Source of the DNA: Pseudoramibacter fermentans
Lineage (GTDB): Bacteria; Bacillota; Clostridia; Eubacteriales; Eubacteriaceae
Direction: 5' to 3'
Length of the DNA: 64,000 bases
NCBI GenBank assembly: GCA_009493725.1
Contig: VOGB01000004.1
Location: 372,001 to 436,000 of the forward strand
Under the pieces are notes generated by a model. It saw only the letters and a list, made by a program, of their open reading frames with translations, ran no database searches and had not been told where the DNA came from. Every line of letters starts with the position of its first letter. Position 1 is the first letter of the stretch. The position numbers and the translations under genes were made by a program. Positions 1-7,964 of the stretch are shown here, piece after piece.

Positions 1-525
1 AACTTTATGATTTATTACAGACAGACCGGCGACGATAAAGTCAAGACGGCGATTTACTGGATGATGGGCTCCCTCAGCGGCGCCAATTGGAGCACGGTGC
101 TGTATCTCTTCATCATCGTGATGATCTGTACAGTCATCCTGTTTTTCTTTACGGACAGCTTAGACGTGCTGATGCTCGGCGACGACGCCGCGACGACCCT
201 CGGCGTCAATCTAATGCGCATCAAGGTGTCGATCATCATCTTGTGTACGATTATGACCGGCGCGATCGTATCGGTTTCCGGGGTCATTGGCTTTATCGGG
301 CTGATCATCCCGCATATCACCAGATCTCTCGTCGGCTCGAAGCACAGCCGTTTAATGCCGGCTTCGATTCTGCTCGGCGGGCTCTTCACGATTCTGTGCG
401 ACTGGATTTCCCGCATCGTCGTCATTCCGGAAGAACTGCCGATTGGCGTTTTGACCGCATTATTTGGCGCGCCGTTCTTCCTGTTCCTGATTCGGAAGAG
501 CCGTTCGAAATTCGGAGGTGCATGA
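1..525 (+). CDS. FecCD-type iron/siderophore ABC transporter permease, 3' part
   Basis: The frame is open from base 1, so the gene begins before the window and only about the last 174 codons are present. The product is a hydrophobic inner-membrane permease with several membrane segments and the FecCD-type loop GFIGLIIPHITRSLVG, which contacts the ATPase. BtuC/FecCD/FhuB permeases import Fe(III)-siderophores, heme or cobalamin with a substrate-binding protein that is not in this window. The stop codon lies inside the start region of the ATPase gene, so the two are translationally coupled. The substrate cannot be read from this fragment; an iron chelate is most likely. Confidence 0.9.
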   Translation, partial: NFMIYYRQTGDDKVKTAIYWMMGSLSGANWSTVLYLFIIVMICTVILFFFTDSLDVLMLGDDAATTLGVNLMRIKVSIIILCTIMTGAIVSVSGVIGFIGLIIPHITRSLVGSKHSRLMPASILLGGLFTILCDWISRIVVIPEELPIGVLTALFGAPFFLFLIRKSRSKFGGA

Positions 526-1301
526 TGGCGAAATTAAAGGTTGAACATTTAGACTTTTCGATCGACAAGGCGCAGATTTTAAAGGCTATTGATCTGGAAA
601 TTCAAAAAGGAGAATTCGTCGGTCTGGTTGGGCCAAATGGCTGCGGCAAATCGACGCTGCTGAAAAACATTTACCGGATTTATCAGCCGGACCGCGGCAA
701 AATTTACTTGGACGGCCAGCTGGTCGATCAGGTCAACGACAAGGAATTCGCTAAAAAAATGGCCGTGATGGTTCAGGAAAATACAGTGGAATTCGATTTG
801 ACCGTTATCGATATGGTCATGCTCGGACGCTACGCCCACAAGCGGCTGCTCCAGGACTCATCCGAAAAGGACCACGCAATCGCGGAAAAGTACCTCGAAG
901 AAGTCGGGATGAAGGGCTACGAGGAACGCAGCTTTTTAAGCCTGTCAGGCGGGGAAAAACAGCGTGTGCTGCTCGCACGGGCGCTGTCCCAGGAAGCGGA
1001 GCTGATCGTCCTCGACGAACCGACCAACCATCTGGATATTAAGTATCAATATCAGATCATGAATATTCTGAAGCGGCAGGATATGACTGTCTTTACCTCT
1101 GTGCACGATTTAAACATCGCGTCGCTGTACTGCGACCGCATCGTCGTGCTCAAGAAGGGCGATTTGGTTAAAATCGGCACCCCTGAAGAAGTCATTACGC
1201 CGGAGATGATCCATTATTTATACGGCATCGACAGCGAGGTGCGCATCAACAAGACGACGGGGCGGCCTCAGATTCAATTTTTGCCGAATTTTAACGTGTA
1301 A
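525..1301 (+). CDS. ABC transporter ATP-binding protein, FecE/FhuC type
   Basis: Predicted 258-residue cytoplasmic ATPase that powers the preceding permease. Visible motifs are Walker A GPNGCGKST (residues 36-44), Q-loop Gln84, signature LSGGEKQR (140-147), Walker B with Asp164-Glu165, and switch His194. Two in-frame ATGs lie at 522 and 525. The second is preferred because GGAGG at 514-518 is then six bases upstream rather than three. Length and motif spacing fit the family that energises siderophore, heme and cobalamin uptake. No further transporter gene follows; the next DNA is an insertion-sequence remnant, which may have cut the operon short. Confidence 0.93.
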   Translation: MAKLKVEHLDFSIDKAQILKAIDLEIQKGEFVGLVGPNGCGKSTLLKNIYRIYQPDRGKIYLDGQLVDQVNDKEFAKKMAVMVQENTVEFDLTVIDMVMLGRYAHKRLLQDSSEKDHAIAEKYLEEVGMKGYEERSFLSLSGGEKQRVLLARALSQEAELIVLDEPTNHLDIKYQYQIMNILKRQDMTVFTSVHDLNIASLYCDRIVVLKKGDLVKIGTPEEVITPEMIHYLYGIDSEVRINKTTGRPQIQFLPNFNV

Positions 1302-1343
1302 AACGGAGAGAACAAAAAAATACCAGAACAAAACTAAATGGTG

Positions 1344-1369
1344 TGCTACCCGTCAAGAGGACACTGAAT
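1344..1369 (+). repeat. Right terminal inverted repeat of the IS3-family element
   Basis: Read on the plus strand it begins TGCTACCC, and AGGACA follows at bases 15-20 of the repeat. It matches the minus-strand reading of 3026-3001 at 19 of 26 positions, without gaps. Confidence 0.75.
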
Positions 1370-1384
1370 AATTAACAATTTTTG

Positions 1385-1414
1385 TACCGCCAGTCGAACA
1401 ATCGACTGGCGGTA
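1385..1414 (-). terminator. Hairpin downstream of the decayed transposase
   Basis: Perfect 12-bp inverted repeat (1385-1396 with 1403-1414) with a six-base loop, just past the end of OrfB and inside the element. On the minus strand an A/T-rich run follows, but the U-tract is short, so it may be a weak terminator or only a structural end of the element. Confidence 0.5.
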
Positions 1415-1417
1415 TTC

Positions 1418-2293
1418 TTATGCTGCAGCATAGAAGTTTTCATGATATTCCTCAGGTGTCATAGCATAAGTTGGAGTTCTCTGTATGCGTTCTTTGTTGT
1501 AGTGAGTTGATATATGATCTATTGCGTTTGACAGATTCGCTTTTGAAGTAAAGTGTTTACATAATACATTTCTCGTTTTAGGATCCCCAGAAGCCTTCCA
1601 TAGGGCCATTATCAATACAATGGGCCACTCTGGACATGCTCTGTTCATATGATGTTTCTTAAGCTTTAAAGAAAATTGTCTACTCGTATATTGCAGCCTC
1701 TGTCACTGTGAAATAACGGATGCGCATCTGGTTCAAGAGTCACAGCTTCATCAAAGTATTCATTACAAGTGATTATCATTATGTTCACTGATTTTATAAG
1801 CACGATCCTACGGTCATACAGATTAGAATAGCACTTAAATTATATCTGTGGACTTCTACACCGATGTAATATTGAGACTCTGTCCATCTGTCAGCCATTT
1901 TTCATTCGGTGCATCTGGTGAAAGTTCCGGTTATAATTTTTAGCAATGTGAGCAGGATCCGGGCTGTTTCTAGTACAGCTTTCGGTTCCATTTGATTTTA
2001 GACTGGATCTTTTCGCTGCGGCAGAATCCTCAGGATTCGTTATCATTGACAGCGATACCGTGATTTTTGTCCAGTTCGTCTCTGATTCGTCGATATCCCA
2101 TGTCCGGGTGTTGCTCATGGATGTACTTGATCTTTTCGCAACTTCTTGTTATATTCTCACTAAAACTGACAGGATGATTCAACCAGCGATAGTAAGCGCT
2201 GCGTGAAAGGTTAAATATGAACAGAGTCTTTGCACGGGTAGTGCTTTTCTTCAGACAGTTCCTTGATCGCCTGATATTTGTACAAATGTCGAG
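1418..2293 (-). pseudogene. IS3-family transposase OrfB remnant (DDE integrase)
   Basis: Fragments of one IS3-type OrfB can be followed across different minus-strand frames. Around 2120-2030 the segment MGYRRIRDELDKNHGIAVND matches the helix-turn-helix part of OrfB before a stop. Near 1710 the segment FHSDRG carries the second catalytic Asp of the DDE triad. At 1418-1648 a further frame gives the C-terminal part ending TPEEYHENF. Frameshifts separate the pieces, so no functional protein is expected. In live family members OrfB is produced as an OrfAB fusion by frameshifting. Confidence 0.85.
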
Positions 2294-2973
2294 TCAGAGA
2301 GAGCGATCTTTCTTCTCTAACTCTCTGACTTTTTTTAACAGATCATTCTCCATTTGAAGATTTCGGTTTTTGCGTCTAGTTCTGCAATCTTGTTCCGCAA
2401 TTCCTCTCAGGGGTCCTAGAAGGTTGCGTACCGGCGCGATGGCACGCCGATCTTCCAAACCGGCAGATCCCATCTTCTCATAAAGCAGCACCCAGTTACG
2501 TAACTGCTGATAGGAACAATTATATTTTAGTGCCATCGCACCATAATTCTTATCACTAGCAAGGCAATCCTTTACGATTTCAAGGGTTCTTCCGGCGTTG
2601 TTTTTCTAGCTTTTCTCATGTAGCTTCCACTCTCCGTGTGCGTGATTGAATATCTCCATAGTATATATACGCCTATCCATTTACGTAGTTGAGTTTCTGA
2701 TCTTAAGCCATAACGAAAAGCTATTTCATTAAGGATCTTCTCCGCAAAGATAGGCATTAACAGCGGCCAGTTTCAGCTCTTTCGAATAATACTTGTTGCT
2801 CGATTTGTTCAACAGTCCACTAGGACCTTCGTTTTTGTAATATTGACCCGTCTTTAAAAGTGCATAGCTTTTAGTGGTTGGTTTGCCGCTTCCAAACAGG
2901 CTATTTCACCTCGCAGATAACTTTCAACTACCGATACTTTTACGGCCGGATCAATCTTGCTTTTTCGTGACAT
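2294..2973 (-). pseudogene. IS3-family transposase OrfA remnant
   Basis: OrfA would start at the ATG at 2973 (MSRKSKIDPAVKV). It can be traced through YGLRSETQLRKW near 2700, NCSYQQLRNWVL near 2500 and the leucine-zipper-like LQMENDLLKKVRELE near 2320. These are the two helix-turn-helix repeats and the coiled coil expected of IS3-family OrfA. At least two frameshifts or small deletions interrupt it, the first about 39 codons in. The run GGGGG upstream of the start resembles a ribosome site and lies within a hairpin formed with the terminal repeat. Confidence 0.85.
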
Positions 2974-3000
2974 AGAAATACCCCCAAGTAGGTTTTTATA

Positions 3001-3026
3001 TTTTACTGTCCTACTTAGGGGTAGCA
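3001..3026 (-). repeat. Left terminal inverted repeat of the IS3-family element
   Basis: Read on the minus strand from 3026 it starts TGCTACCC and contains AGGACA, as at the other end. It also forms one arm of a hairpin with 2982-2992, next to the OrfA start. Confidence 0.75.
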
Positions 3027-3173
3027 TATCAAAAAATAACGGTTCTTTTTTATCTGTTAAAATAAGAATTAAGGTTTCATTTAATAATCTGCTGTATAAT
3101 TGAAATGACGAGTGAAAAATGAGCAATTGTAAAGATTGATTTTTTTCACGAGTGTCTCTCTCTTTTTTCCTTG

Positions 3174-3198
3174 GCCTCCCAAACGGGAGGCTTCTTTT
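3174..3198 (+). terminator. Terminator-like hairpin in the dinB leader
   Basis: A perfect 7-bp GC-rich stem (GCCTCCC at 3174-3180, GGGAGGC at 3185-3191) with an AAAC loop is followed by TTCTTTT. It sits 34 bases before the dinB start and downstream of a possible -10 element TATAAT at 3095-3100. It may stop transcripts entering from upstream or act as an attenuator for dinB. Confidence 0.6.
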
Positions 3199-3231
3199 GT
3201 TTATCAAATATTGAACGGAAAGGAGGTCGGC

Positions 3232-4476
3232 ATGGGCGAAGAACGGCTGATCTATCATGTGGACGTCAATTCGGCATATCTGTCCTGGTCGTCTGTGGAC
3301 CGGCTGTCCTGGGGCGAATCGGATTTGCGTCTCGTTCCGGCGGTCGTGGGCGGCGACGCGGCGAAACGCCACGGCGTGGTGCTCGCCAAATCGGTTCCGG
3401 CGAAGGCCTTCGGCATTCACACCGGCGAGCCCCTTTCCGACGCGGTGAGAAAATGCCCGGATCTTATCGCCATTCCGCCGGATTTTAAAATTTACCAGCG
3501 TTACAGCCGCGCGTTTAAGGCCATCTGCAGAACCTACGCCACCGCTGTTCAGGATTTTTCAATCGACGAGTGCTTCCTCGACGTCACCCAGACGACGGCC
3601 TATTACCATCCCGTCGAGACGGCCTGCGAACTTAAGGACCGCATCAAGGCGGAGCTCGGCTTTACCGTGAACGTGGGCGTTGGACCCAATAAGCTTTTGG
3701 CGAAGATGGCTGGGGATTTTGAAAAGCCGGACAAGGTGCACACCCTCTGGACCGAGGAAATCCCGGAGAAAATGTGGCCCCTGCCAGTCAGGCGGCTCCT
3801 CTCTGTCGGGCGGAAGACCGCCGAAAAGCTAAACCTGTACGGCATCCGGACAATTGGGGATTTGGCCCATTGCGAGCCCGCTAATTTACAACAGGTGCTG
3901 GGCAATAAACAGGGGGGACACCTTTACCGTTACGCCAACGGATTGGACGATAGCCCGGTTTTGGCTGAGCCTCAAGAGGAAAAGGGATACTCGGTGTCAA
4001 TTACGCTGCCCAAGGACGTGAGGACCGCGGCAGAAGCCCGAAAAGTGATTAAAAGACTGGTGGACTCTGTGGCGATGCGCCTTCGCAGCAAACACCGGCG
4101 GGCCAAGCGCATCAGCGTCCAGATCCGCTCGTCCAGCTTCGTCGACCGGTCCCACCAGCGGACGCTGGATCACGCGACGGACATCACGCGGGAAATCGAG
4201 GCCACGGCTGATCAGCTTTTCGATGAGCTCTGGGACGGGGTGACCCCGCTGCGGCTCATCGGCGTCGCGCTGACGCAGATTGAAACCGGAAGCGTGTCGC
4301 AGATTTCGATGTTCGACACAAAAGATCTCGAGCGGGAGCGCCATATCGATCAGGCCATTGACGCGATCAGAAAGCGGTTCGGGACCGATGCGGTCAGCCG
4401 GGGCGTTGACGACAAAAAGCTGCCGAGGGTCGGGAAAAAGTACGAGGCCCGTTTTGAAATCGACAGGGATCAATGA
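3232..4476 (+). CDS. dinB: DNA polymerase IV, Y-family translesion polymerase
   Basis: Predicted 414-residue error-prone polymerase that copies past damaged bases. Catalytic acidic residues are visible: Asp11 in YHVDVNSAY and Asp112-Glu113 in FSIDECFLDVT. The thumb helix-hairpin-helix region and little-finger domain follow. Near the C-terminus QISMF (357-361) fits the QxxLF-type motif that binds the beta sliding clamp. The ATG at 3232 is chosen because AGGAGG lies at 3221-3226 and the protein then starts as relatives do; the frame is open upstream to 3136. No LexA site was recognised. The gene stands alone between the IS remnant and murT. Confidence 0.95.
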   Translation: MGEERLIYHVDVNSAYLSWSSVDRLSWGESDLRLVPAVVGGDAAKRHGVVLAKSVPAKAFGIHTGEPLSDAVRKCPDLIAIPPDFKIYQRYSRAFKAICRTYATAVQDFSIDECFLDVTQTTAYYHPVETACELKDRIKAELGFTVNVGVGPNKLLAKMAGDFEKPDKVHTLWTEEIPEKMWPLPVRRLLSVGRKTAEKLNLYGIRTIGDLAHCEPANLQQVLGNKQGGHLYRYANGLDDSPVLAEPQEEKGYSVSITLPKDVRTAAEARKVIKRLVDSVAMRLRSKHRRAKRISVQIRSSSFVDRSHQRTLDHATDITREIEATADQLFDELWDGVTPLRLIGVALTQIETGSVSQISMFDTKDLERERHIDQAIDAIRKRFGTDAVSRGVDDKKLPRVGKKYEARFEIDRDQ

Positions 4477-4479
4477 AAA

Positions 4480-4509
4480 TTGTACATCGTAAAAAGAAAG
4501 TGATATAAT
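4480..4509 (+). promoter_or_regulatory. Promoter of murT-gatD
   Basis: TTGTAC at 4480-4485 and a perfect TATAAT at 4504-4509 are 18 bases apart. The -10 box ends only seven bases before the favoured murT ATG at 4517, so the transcript may have almost no leader. Confidence 0.6.
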
Positions 4510-4516
4510 GCTAGCC

Positions 4517-5887
4517 ATGAAATTTAAAACCTTCTTATCTATTGTAATGGCGAAAATGACCAAATCGCTGCTGCGCCTGATGGGGCGGGGCGGCACGGAT
4601 TTTCCAGGTCGTGTCGCGATGAAATTGGATCACAAAGTTCTGGCTCAATGTGCGAAAGGAGTCAAATGTATTGTGGTGACAGGAACCAATGGCAAGACCA
4701 CCAGTTCCAGAATGATTGAACAGACTTTGAATGATCTCGGCCTATCCTTTTTCTGCAACAAATCCGGTGCCAATCTGATTACCGGAATTACAGCGGAATT
4801 CATTACCAATTCGACCTTAAGCGGACACTGCAAGTACGACTACGCCTTAATCGAATGTGACGAGGCGGCCTTTAAGGAAGTGTCGACGATGATCGACGCC
4901 AGGGCGATTGTGGTCACCAATATTTTCAGAGATCAATTGGACCGCTACGGTGAAGTGACCCACACCCTCGAAAGCATTAAAATCGGCATCAGCCACAGCC
5001 CGAAGGCGACGCTCTGCCTCAATGCGGACGATTCTATGGTCGCGTCGATCGCCGACGATTTTGACAATAAAGTCCTGTTTTACGGGGTCAACGTGCCGAT
5101 CTACAAAAAGCGCGTTCAGGAAGTGTCGGACGCGCCGTTCTGTATCAAATGTAAGCACGAGTACGTCTATGATTACGTCACCTACGGCCATTTAGGCGGC
5201 TACCGCTGCCCGAACTGCGGCTATCACAGACCGGATCCGGATATTGCGGTGACGAATGTTATCCAAAGCGACGCGGCAAAATCCGTCGTCGATATTTTAG
5301 TTGACGGTCAGACTTATCGGACAACGATCAATCTGCCGGGGGGCTACAACATTTATAACGCCTGCGGAACCGTTGCCGTCGGCAAGGCCCTTAAATTCGA
5401 TATTCCGACGGTGATCCGCTCCCTTTCTGAATTTGCGCCGGGCTTTGGACGAATGGAAAAGCTCGTCCTCAACGGCACGCCGATCCGCATGATCCTGGTG
5501 AAAAATCCGGCAGGCTGCAATCAAGTCCTGAATTTCGTCACCAACGTCACCGACCCGTCCGTCTTTGTGGTCTGCCTCAATGACCGCGACGCCGACGGCA
5601 CCGACGTGTCCTGGATCTGGGACGTCGATTTCGAACAAATTGCCGAAATGGGCGATAAGCTTAAAGGACTCTACCTGTCAGGCATACGCGCAGAGGATAT
5701 GGCGCTGCGCTTCAAATACGCCGGTATTCCGGAAGACAAGATGAAAGTCATTAAGGATTACGAAACCTTGATGAAGACCTGTGCGGCGCAGGATTATCCC
5801 GTTTACATCATGCCGACTTACACGGCGATGATGGACCTGCGGAATAAGATCACGAAAATGTACGACGTGAAAAATTTCTGGGAATAA
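4517..5887 (+). CDS. murT: Lipid II isoglutaminyl synthase, MurT subunit
   Basis: Mur-ligase-like subunit that, with GatD, amidates the alpha-carboxyl of D-glutamate in lipid II to D-isoglutamine. Visible are the ATP loop GTNGKTT (residues 56-62), the Mur ligase central domain, a four-cysteine zinc ribbon typical of MurT (Cys209/Cys212 and Cys231/Cys234), and the C-terminal DUF1727 region. gatD follows 13 bases downstream, as in other Gram-positives. A start at 4508 is also open, but that ATG overlaps the -10 box, and the protein from 4517 (MKFKTFL) matches family N-termini; 456 residues. It shows that this organism amidates its peptidoglycan stem peptide. Confidence 0.93.
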   Translation: MKFKTFLSIVMAKMTKSLLRLMGRGGTDFPGRVAMKLDHKVLAQCAKGVKCIVVTGTNGKTTSSRMIEQTLNDLGLSFFCNKSGANLITGITAEFITNSTLSGHCKYDYALIECDEAAFKEVSTMIDARAIVVTNIFRDQLDRYGEVTHTLESIKIGISHSPKATLCLNADDSMVASIADDFDNKVLFYGVNVPIYKKRVQEVSDAPFCIKCKHEYVYDYVTYGHLGGYRCPNCGYHRPDPDIAVTNVIQSDAAKSVVDILVDGQTYRTTINLPGGYNIYNACGTVAVGKALKFDIPTVIRSLSEFAPGFGRMEKLVLNGTPIRMILVKNPAGCNQVLNFVTNVTDPSVFVVCLNDRDADGTDVSWIWDVDFEQIAEMGDKLKGLYLSGIRAEDMALRFKYAGIPEDKMKVIKDYETLMKTCAAQDYPVYIMPTYTAMMDLRNKITKMYDVKNFWE

Positions 5888-5900
5888 GGAGGACAAGATC

Positions 5901-6635
5901 ATGGAACAACCACTTAAAATTTGTCATTTGTACCCGGATATTTTAAATCTTTACGGCGATCGCGGCAATGTGCTGTGCCTGAGCCGCCGCCTCGAATGGC
6001 GGCACATCCCTGTGGAAGTGGACCGCGTCTGCGTCGGAGAACCTTTAAAGGCTGCGGACTACGATTTGTTTTTTATCGGCGGCGGCCAGGATTTTGACCA
6101 GGAAGTGCTGCTGCCCGACCTTTTTTCCGGAAAGGACAAGGAGCTGAAGGCTGCAATCGAAGACGGCAAAACGGTCTTGGCCATTTGCGGAGGCTATCAG
6201 ATGCTCGGCCAATATTACAAGACTTGGGACGGCAAGCAGATCGATTTTACCGGCGCGTTGAATTTTTACACCGAGGGCGTCAAAAAACGGATGATCGGCA
6301 ATTATGTGTTTACCTTTGACGACAAACCGGGGGTCAACATTATCGGATTCGAAAATCATTCCGGGAAGACCTATCTGCAGAATGGTGTGAGACCGATGGG
6401 CAAAGTGCTTAAGGGCTACGGCAACAACGGTGAAGACGGCACGGAAGGCGTTCGGTACAAGAACGTGTACGGGACGTACAGCCACGGCTGCCTGCTGCCC
6501 AAAAACCCGACTGTAGCCGACGCCATTTTATCGGCCGCGCTGGAACGCAAGACAGGCCATGGAACCCTGCCGCCGCTGCCGGATCACTTTGAAAAACAGG
6601 CACACGACACGATGGAAAAGCGGCTTTTAGGTTAA
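5901..6635 (+). CDS. gatD: Lipid II isoglutaminyl synthase, GatD glutaminase subunit
   Basis: Predicted 244-residue class I glutamine amidotransferase (CobB/CobQ-like) that hydrolyses glutamine and passes ammonia to MurT. The nucleophile is Cys96 in AICGGYQ and the likely catalytic His is His195 in YSHGCLLPKNP. The N-terminal LYPDILNLYGDRGN is characteristic of GatD. A good AGGAGG ribosome site precedes the ATG. It forms a two-gene operon with murT. Confidence 0.94.
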   Translation: MEQPLKICHLYPDILNLYGDRGNVLCLSRRLEWRHIPVEVDRVCVGEPLKAADYDLFFIGGGQDFDQEVLLPDLFSGKDKELKAAIEDGKTVLAICGGYQMLGQYYKTWDGKQIDFTGALNFYTEGVKKRMIGNYVFTFDDKPGVNIIGFENHSGKTYLQNGVRPMGKVLKGYGNNGEDGTEGVRYKNVYGTYSHGCLLPKNPTVADAILSAALERKTGHGTLPPLPDHFEKQAHDTMEKRLLG

Positions 6636-6655
6636 AAAGCGAGAGGGGGAGTATT

Positions 6656-7399
6656 GTGTACGAAGACTTTGCTAAAGTTTACGATGAATTGATGCAGGAA
6701 ATCAATTACGACGAATGGGCCGATTACATCTTCAGAATGACCCTAAATTCGACCAAGCCGATTAAAAAAATCTTGGAGTTCGGCTGTGGGACCGGCAACA
6801 TCACGCTGCGGCTGGCTAAAAAAGGGTTTGACATGACGGCTGTGGATCTATCTGAGGATATGCTGACAGTGGCCGATGAAAAGGCAGAGGCCCAGGGAAT
6901 TGAAAACGTCCGCTTTTTCAAGGGAGACATGAGCAATTTTCAGATCGGCGAAACCTTTGACGCGGTGATCGTCTGCTGCGACAGCTTCAATTATTTGAAA
7001 AGCCTGGACGAAATCGAGTCCTTCTTAAGCTGCTCGGCAGAGGCGTTAAAACCCGGCGGGCTTTTAATGTTCGATATGAACACGCCGGAAAAATACAAGG
7101 AAACGATCGGCGACAACACCTTCGTCTACAATTTTGACAATGTCTACTGCGTGTGGGAAAATACCCTGCATCCGGACGACGACAAGGTCGATTTTGATTT
7201 GTCCTTCTTTGTGCGCCGCGAAGACGATTTGTACGAACGCTACGAAGAAGAGCAGAGCCAGTACTATTATCCTGTGGAAGATATTTTTAAACTCTTAAAG
7301 GTGCCAGCTTTCAAGAATCAGAAGATTTACGACTTCGGAACTTTTCTGGCTGGCGGCGCGCTGAGCGACCGTGTTCAGTACGTTGCAGAGAAAAGATAA
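6656..7399 (+). CDS. Class I SAM-dependent methyltransferase
   Basis: Predicted 247-residue cytosolic methyltransferase. Motif I is ILEFGCGTGNITLRLA, followed by the acidic motif II end in MTAVDLSEDML and a motif IV region DAVIVCCDSFNYL. It starts with GTG at 6656 after a purine-rich GAGGGGGAG. It follows gatD by 20 bases and may be read with it. The fold does not reveal the substrate; relatives are usually annotated only as class I methyltransferases. The tRNA promoter begins just past its stop codon. Confidence 0.85.
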   Translation: MYEDFAKVYDELMQEINYDEWADYIFRMTLNSTKPIKKILEFGCGTGNITLRLAKKGFDMTAVDLSEDMLTVADEKAEAQGIENVRFFKGDMSNFQIGETFDAVIVCCDSFNYLKSLDEIESFLSCSAEALKPGGLLMFDMNTPEKYKETIGDNTFVYNFDNVYCVWENTLHPDDDKVDFDLSFFVRREDDLYERYEEEQSQYYYPVEDIFKLLKVPAFKNQKIYDFGTFLAGGALSDRVQYVAEKR

Positions 7400-7428
7400 A
7401 AAAATTGTAAAAAAATCGAAAAAAAGGT

Positions 7429-7457
7429 TTGACAAGCACAGGAATCTAGCGTATAAT
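7429..7457 (+). promoter_or_regulatory. Consensus promoter of the tRNA cluster
   Basis: TTGACA at 7429-7434 and TATAAT at 7452-7457 with an ideal 17-base spacer, both perfect matches to the housekeeping sigma consensus. Transcription would start near 7464, about 14 bases before the first tRNA. Confidence 0.9.
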
Positions 7458-7477
7458 AATGCCTGTGCTTGAGATTT

Positions 7478-7553
7478 GGTCGCTTAGCTCAGCTGGGAGA
7501 GCATCTGCCTTACAAGCAGGGGGTCACAGGTTCGAGCCCTGTAGCGACCACCA
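7478..7553 (+). tRNA. tRNA-Val (anticodon TAC)
   Basis: Full cloverleaf with acceptor GGTCGCT pairing AGCGACC, D-arm GCTC/GAGC, anticodon loop CTTACAA (TAC at 7511-7513), T-arm with GGTTCGA and an encoded CCA. First of five co-transcribed tRNAs. Confidence 0.97.
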
Positions 7554-7572
7554 GATAGCAACATTATTTATT

Positions 7573-7649
7573 GGCCAGGTAGTTCAGTTGGTTAGAATGC
7601 CAGCCTGTCACGCTGGAGGTCGTGAGTTCGAGCCTCATCCTGGTCGCCA
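7573..7649 (+). tRNA. tRNA-Asp (anticodon GTC)
   Basis: Cloverleaf with acceptor GGCCAGG pairing CCTGGTC (one G-U), anticodon stem CCAGC/GCTGG around CTGTCAC, discriminator G and an encoded CCA. Discriminator G fits tRNA-Asp. Confidence 0.97.
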
Positions 7650-7650
7650 T

Positions 7651-7726
7651 GCCCAGATAGCTCAGTCGGTAGAGCAGGGGACTGAAAATCCCCGTGTCGG
7701 TGGTTCAATTCCGCCTCTGGGCACCA
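7651..7726 (+). tRNA. tRNA-Phe (anticodon GAA)
   Basis: Cloverleaf with acceptor GCCCAGA pairing TCTGGGC, anticodon stem GGGGA/TCCCC around CTGAAAA, discriminator A and an encoded CCA. It starts one base after tRNA-Asp ends. Confidence 0.97.
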
Positions 7727-7736
7727 TTTAAACGGT

Positions 7737-7811
7737 GCGGAAGTGGCTCAGTGGTAGAGCATCGCCTTGCCATGGCGAGGGTCGCGAGTTCAAATCTCGT
7801 CTTCCGCTCCA
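7737..7811 (+). tRNA. tRNA-Gly (anticodon GCC)
   Basis: Cloverleaf with acceptor GCGGAAG pairing CTTCCGC, anticodon stem TCGCC/GGCGA around TTGCCAT, discriminator T and an encoded CCA. Confidence 0.97.
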
Positions 7812-7822
7812 TTTTATTTTGC

Positions 7823-7897
7823 GGTGGCATAGCCAAGCGGTAAGGCAAAGGTCTGCAAAACCTCTATTCCCCAGTTCGATTCTGGGTGCCACCTCCA
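7823..7897 (+). tRNA. tRNA-Cys (anticodon GCA)
   Basis: Cloverleaf with acceptor GGTGGCA pairing TGCCACC, anticodon loop CTGCAAA, discriminator T (typical of tRNA-Cys) and an encoded CCA. Last tRNA before the terminator. Confidence 0.97.
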
Positions 7898-7909
7898 TAT
7901 AAGAAGGCA

Positions 7910-7949
7910 AACGCTAAACCAGACATTGTGTTGGGTTTAGCGTTTTTTT
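7910..7949 (+). terminator. Rho-independent terminator of the tRNA cluster
   Basis: Perfect 11-bp stem (AACGCTAAACC at 7910-7920 with 7934-7944) followed by a T-run to 7949. It ends the tRNA transcript only 16 bases before ruvA. Confidence 0.9.
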
Positions 7950-7964
7950 AATAGGAGGACAATT

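Larger units (their letters stand above)
1344..3026 (-). mobile_element. Decayed IS3-family insertion sequence
   Basis: A 1,683-bp element transcribed leftward, with both ends and the remains of OrfA and OrfB. Its terminal inverted repeats start TGCTACCC at both ends and match at 19 of 26 positions. OrfA and OrfB are broken by several frameshifts and stops, so the element should be unable to move by itself. No clear target-site duplication was seen beside the ends, consistent with age. It separates the iron ABC genes from dinB. Confidence 0.85.

Noticed and set aside
3997..4596. Long minus-strand open frame opposite dinB
   Set aside because: It is antisense to a clear polymerase gene, has no recognisable domain, and reflects GC-rich codon use on the coding strand.
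7459..7731. Open frame across the first tRNA genes
   Set aside because: It lies entirely over tRNA-Val, tRNA-Asp and tRNA-Phe, which explain the sequence fully.
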